Assembly (NCBI RefSeq): GCF_900129055.1
Contig: NZ_FQUZ01000012.1
Span: 1-64,000, forward strand
DNA length: 64,000 nt
Direction of reading: 5' to 3'
From: Lampropedia hyalina DSM 16112
GTDB lineage: Bacteria > Pseudomonadota > Gammaproteobacteria > Burkholderiales > Burkholderiaceae_C
The notes below the pieces were generated by a model that worked only from the letters and a program-made list of their open reading frames with translations, was not told the origin of the DNA and did not search any database. The position numbers were made by a program, and so were the translations under genes. Every line of letters starts with the position of its first letter. The stretch's first letter is position 1. Of the stretch, positions 60,809 through 64,000 are shown one piece after another.

Positions 60809-61009
60809 GAGTGTGTTTACGATTTCATGGAGGTGCCGTACAGGTAGCATCGTCATTGCGGGCTTGGCCCGCAATCCAGTGACGACGTATCAAAAGAACA
60901 CTTTGCTTCTCAATGGGATACCTTGTTACTGGGTTTCCGCTTTCGCGGGAATGAATGGTGCTTTTCTTGACTGAACAGCATTGTCCTGAGATCGTGAACA
61001 CGTTCTTAC
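60809..61009. repeat. MITE-like composite: family-2 arms around a family-1 element
   Basis: Outer arms GAGTGTGTTTACGATTTC (60809 on) and GAGATCGTGAACACGTTCTTA (to 61009) match the element at 23646. Inside lies a diverged family-1 palindrome (CGTCATTGCGGGCTTGGCCC, 60851 on; ...TTTCGCGGGAATGAATG, to 60955). It occupies the gap between queA and the toxin-antitoxin pair. Confidence 0.7.
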
Positions 61010-61057
61010 AAGGGAGTTAGAATGCTTCTTACCATCGTCTTACACTTGGAGCATTGC

Positions 61058-61342
61058 ATGCCCATTCGACCCGAAGTCACAAGATTGTCCAGCAAGGGAC
61101 AAATCGTCCTGCCCGGTGCCATACGCCATGCGCGGCAGTGGGAAGCCGGAACCGAGTTTCTGGTGCAGGAAACGCCTGAAGGCGTGCTGCTCAAGCCTAT
61201 TGCCAAGCCAGGTCAGGGCACGGCCCGCATCGAAGATGTCGCGGGTTGCCTCAAGCCGCGTCGCGCACAGGTCAGCCTGGATGAAATGAATGCTGCCATC
61301 GCCACGGAAGCCGCCAAACGTCATGCTCGCGGTCGATACTAA
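61058..61342 (+). CDS. AbrB/SpoVT-type antitoxin (VapB-like)
   Basis: A 94-residue protein with an N-terminal swapped-hairpin domain (VTRLSSKGQIVLPGAIRHAR, about 6-25; GTEFLVQETPEGVLLKP) and a helical toxin-binding tail (QVSLDEMNAAIATEAAKRHA). ATG 61058 with an upstream GGAG is preferred to 61022. It overlaps the PIN toxin gene by 20 bp, the classical VapBC layout, and should repress the pair. Confidence 0.88.
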   Translation: MPIRPEVTRLSSKGQIVLPGAIRHARQWEAGTEFLVQETPEGVLLKPIAKPGQGTARIEDVAGCLKPRRAQVSLDEMNAAIATEAAKRHARGRY

Positions 61343-61724
61343 CGTCCTCATCCGTTTTTTGGTCGATGATGATGCTAGGCAGCACCAGAGGGCCGTAGAC
61401 TTGTTCCGGGCACACCGCATCTGGGTTTCCAGAACCGTGTTGCTCGAATCTGAATGGGTGTTGCGCAGTGCATTTGGCTTCGAGGCCAGGGAAATCGCCA
61501 GTGCCTTTGCTGGCCTGACAGCCCTGCCCAGCGTAGTCTGCGACGGAGCCGATGCGATTGCACAAGCTACCGAGGCACTGGCGGAAGGTATGGACTTTGC
61601 CGATGCTTTGCACCTGCAATGCGCCCACACCGCAGGCTGCGACGAGGGCTTTGCCACCTTTGATGCCCGTTTCATCAAAAAAGCAGCCAAACGCTGGACA
61701 ACCATCAAAACCCGCACACCATGA
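61323..61724 (+). CDS. PIN-domain toxin (VapC-like)
   Basis: A 133-residue PIN ribonuclease: first acid in MLAVDTNVLIRFLVDDD (Asp5), second near LLESEWVLRSAF, third in GMDFADALHLQCA and the last in FATFDARFIKKA. These form the Mg2+ site that cleaves RNA (often initiator tRNA or rRNA). The start lies inside the antitoxin 3' end. A terminator follows 60 bp later. Confidence 0.9.
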   Translation: MLAVDTNVLIRFLVDDDARQHQRAVDLFRAHRIWVSRTVLLESEWVLRSAFGFEAREIASAFAGLTALPSVVCDGADAIAQATEALAEGMDFADALHLQCAHTAGCDEGFATFDARFIKKAAKRWTTIKTRTP

Positions 61725-61785
61725 TGGCAATGTTGAGCTGAAAATACAGCAACGCATCTCTGGTCATAGCTGCACAGCAGGCCGC

Positions 61786-61815
61786 AACGGATAATAACTA
61801 TCCGTTTGTTTTTTT
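61786..61815 (+). terminator. Intrinsic terminator after the toxin-antitoxin pair
   Basis: AACGGATA (61786-61793) pairs with TATCCGTT (61799-61806), followed by TG and seven T. Confidence 0.88.
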
Positions 61816-61869
61816 ATTGTGGAAAATATGACCAGATGAGTGGATGCGCAATGAATCGTTCGTTTGAAG

Positions 61870-63036
61870 TCAGAACTGAATGCGTACCACGCTTTCCGGA
61901 GTTTTGTTTTTCCAGCCGCTGCGGTCTCTTTTCACTGACACATACAGTACGTTGCGCTTGGTATCAAGGGCCAGATTGCTTGGGTGCGGAGGTAGTGCAA
62001 TGGTTTGCAACAGCTTGTAGCTGTCACTCTCAAATACCATTAGTGTGCCACGGCCTTCTTCCACGCCGATGCCATTGAAGTTTGTCACGTAAAACCGTTG
62101 GCGTTCGCCATCCAGCAGCAGTGCCACCGGGTACTTGTCAGTGTCAGGGTCGGCATTTATCTTGCCTGTGGATGGATCGAGCACCACCACTTTGTGCCCG
62201 TTACTGCGTGGCGTGTACGGGTGCCCCAGGCTCTTGTTGCGAAGTTCGTTGCGGTTGTAGCCCTGATCGGTTCCCAGCAGGCGTCCGGAGGCAGGGTCGA
62301 ACACCAGGTTCAGAAGCTGGTCGGCCTCCACTTCATGCGTTTTGACGAGTTCCAGCGTGGCGGCATCCACTTCCATGACCTGCCCCTGCTGATTGGATAC
62401 GTAAACACGATTCTCCTTGGCATTCAGTGCAATGCCTATCGCATGAAAACCGAAGCCGGGAATGGTTTTTTCCGGTTTCAGGCTCTCCGTGTCAATCACA
62501 TAAAGCACGCTGTTCTTGGCTGCAAAACCGGGAACGTACAGACGCTTGTGTCTGGCATCAATCACCAGTTCGCGCAGGTGGTGTGAATAGCGATCTTTGC
62601 CGTCCTCGCCTTTGATCTTCTGCGCCAATTGGATGGTATGGATGAGTTTATTGGCAGCGATGTCCACTACGCTGACTGCACCGTCAAAGCCGTGGCCTAC
62701 ATACAGGCGATCATTGGTTTCATCAAGGGCCACGCCAAAACCCTTGAGCGGCAGTTCGATCTCGGCTTGCACGGCGAGGGTTTCCGGATGCAGCCGCAGT
62801 ACTTTGGACTTTTTTTCATCATCCCAGACAGGCGCAGCAGCAAATACGGCTTGCTGTTTTTCGCTGTAGGCCAGTTCATAAATGCTTGAATCAAATTCAG
62901 CGCGCTGGATTTGCACTGTGGTGCTTTCAACAACGGCATCGGGCGGGGCAGAAACAGCTTCGGTGCTGGCAAGCACTGTGCCGCAAGTCAGGGCAGCGGC
63001 CAGCAGCATGAGGGAGAGTGGAGAGGTTTTGCGCAT
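61870..63036 (-). CDS. YncE-like YVTN beta-propeller exported protein
   Basis: A 388-residue secreted protein: signal peptide (SLMLLAAALTCGTVLAST) then seven-bladed propeller repeats with YVTN-like strands (NDRLYVGHGFDGAVSVVDIA; ENRVYVSNQQGQVMEVDAAT; RQRFYVTNFNGIGV; RNVLYVSVKRD). E. coli YncE is a periplasmic protein of unclear role linked to an outer-membrane receptor. ATG 63036 is chosen because it starts the signal peptide. It is 75 bp downstream of the broken formylglycine-enzyme-like gene and probably cotranscribed with it. Confidence 0.85.
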   Translation of the reverse strand: MRKTSPLSLMLLAAALTCGTVLASTEAVSAPPDAVVESTTVQIQRAEFDSSIYELAYSEKQQAVFAAAPVWDDEKKSKVLRLHPETLAVQAEIELPLKGFGVALDETNDRLYVGHGFDGAVSVVDIAANKLIHTIQLAQKIKGEDGKDRYSHHLRELVIDARHKRLYVPGFAAKNSVLYVIDTESLKPEKTIPGFGFHAIGIALNAKENRVYVSNQQGQVMEVDAATLELVKTHEVEADQLLNLVFDPASGRLLGTDQGYNRNELRNKSLGHPYTPRSNGHKVVVLDPSTGKINADPDTDKYPVALLLDGERQRFYVTNFNGIGVEEGRGTLMVFESDSYKLLQTIALPPHPSNLALDTKRNVLYVSVKRDRSGWKNKTPESVVRIQF

Positions 63037-63111
63037 AGGACTTGTGCTGATGAAATGGAATGAAGGGGCAATGGGAAACACCGTTGGTCAAAGGTGGCTG
63101 AAGCTCAAGGC

Positions 63112-64000
63112 TCAGATACGAGATACGGCACAACGGAAGCCCGCCAGGTTGTTGCGTGCAGTGGGTGGCTGGTGAATGCGATAGGCGGCCAGTGAAATCA
63201 CGCTGCTGTGGTGCCATGAGCCACCTCGCAGCACACGCGATCTGCCATGTGCCGGACCTTGCGGGTTGCGCGCCTCGCCGACGGCGTAGTAGTCAGGCCC
63301 GAACCAGTCGGCAACCCATTCCCAGACATTGCCCGTCATGTCCAGCGCGCCATAAGGGCTGGCCCCGCTGGGGTAGTGGCCCACGGGTGTGGTTTTGGCA
63401 ACGCTTTTGGCACTGTTGGAATGCTGTGCGTCAGCCCAATCATTGCCCCATGCGTACAGGCGCTCATCGGTTCCGCGCGCTGCTTTTTCCCATTGCGCTT
63501 CCGTGGGCAATTGCTTGCCGGCCCACTGGCAATAGGCTTGCGCGTCGTGCTAACTGACCTGCAAGACAGGGTGATTGCCGGCTTCCATATGGCTGTCAGC
63601 GCCCTGCGGTGAACGCCAGTTGGCTCCATCCACCATGAACCAGCCCCAGGTGCCGTCCTGTTCTCGCCGCACTGCGCCCTTGTTCTCGCGTTCTGCATCT
63701 GTCACGTGGCCGGTGGCCTGCACGAATTGGCGGAAGTCGGCATTGGAGACTTCCAGCCGATCGATCCAGAAGGCATCCAGCCACACCTGATTGCGCGGTG
63801 TGGCAACCCGGAACCAGCCTGCGCAATCCTCGCCCGCATCGCGTTCCTGAATGCAGGCGGCAACAAACCGATACATCGTTTCTTCGGACAAGCCCCTCCA
63901 GAACCAGCCCGCTGGCACATGGACCATGCCACCGTTTCTTTGCGAGTCGTCAGATTGCAACGTGGGCTGGGTGCAGGCCAGAAGCATGGTGACTGCGCAA
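63112..64000 (-). pseudogene. Formylglycine-generating-enzyme-like (SUMF1) lipoprotein gene with an in-frame TAG
   Basis: A gene entering from the right window edge. Its first part encodes a lipoprotein signal end (CAVTMLLACTQ), VHVPAGWFWRG, IDRLEVSNADFRQFV and GNHPVLQVS. Then TAG (63550-63552) interrupts the frame, and the same frame resumes [55 protein letters not shown] and [12 protein letters not shown]. Family members read [12 protein letters not shown] here, so one G-to-A change turned Trp TGG into TAG. Either a recent pseudogene, a sequencing error or rare readthrough. Intact members oxidise Cys or act as non-enzymatic FGE-fold proteins. Confidence 0.82.

Overview
The window is GC-rich chromosomal DNA from a betaproteobacterium, most likely order Burkholderiales (Comamonadaceae/Alcaligenaceae-like). 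Pointers are a tripartite-tricarboxylate 'Bug' binding protein, the PHA-granule protein PhaM, a single-cysteine DksA, ResB/CcsB (system II) cytochrome c maturation, the betaproteobacterial type of glutamate-cysteine ligase and a 16-stranded general porin. No rRNA, tRNA or CRISPR array was recognised. Assignments are by reading motifs and remembered family features; no database search was run.

Layout. 0.1-4.7 kb: metal-uptake block (NlpA/MetQ-like binding protein; His-rich lipoprotein plus ZnuD-like TonB receptor behind a Fur/Zur-like box). 4.7-13.9 kb: fluoride channel, ResB/CcsB, DksA, a His-rich CobW-type GTPase, PhaM and Rep helicase. 13.9-15.9 kb: an AT-rich integron-cassette-like segment with two unfamiliar genes and a good attC site. 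16.1-27.6 kb: Bug protein, GlnRS operon, two cobalamin genes, GreB, thioesterase, enoyl-CoA hydratase, acyltransferase and GlyQ. 28.0-31.6 kb: a second AT-rich cassette-like array on the minus strand with a NotI-type restriction-modification pair and a TIR protein. Both arrays begin with the same ~230-bp leader, in opposite orientation, and no integrase is visible.

31.8-49.4 kb: TrpG, then a large purine-catabolism locus: HpxO (urate hydroxylase), HpxD/HpxE (Rieske hypoxanthine oxidation), 5-hydroxyisourate hydrolase, GntR regulator, PuuE allantoinase, a UraD-AllC fusion, an M20 hydrolase, an ABC importer, an AzgA-type purine permease, LysR regulator, guanine deaminase and porin. Together they can take up purines, deaminate guanine, oxidise the ring to urate/allantoin and release nitrogen. 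A recurrent TTGTATGCAA-like site lies before four of these units, suggesting one GntR-controlled regulon.

49.5-64 kb: MFS exporter, hotdog thioesterase, TrkA/TrkH potassium uptake, GshA, LysR, a cluster of palindromic MITE-like repeats, a nitroreductase remnant, EamA exporter, RfbB, QueA, a VapBC-type module, a YVTN propeller protein and a formylglycine-enzyme-like gene broken by one TAG codon. Several normally paired genes stand alone here (glyQ without glyS, gshA without gshB, trpG without trpE/D, rfbB without rfbACD). With the many dispersed palindromic repeats this suggests a much-rearranged chromosome.
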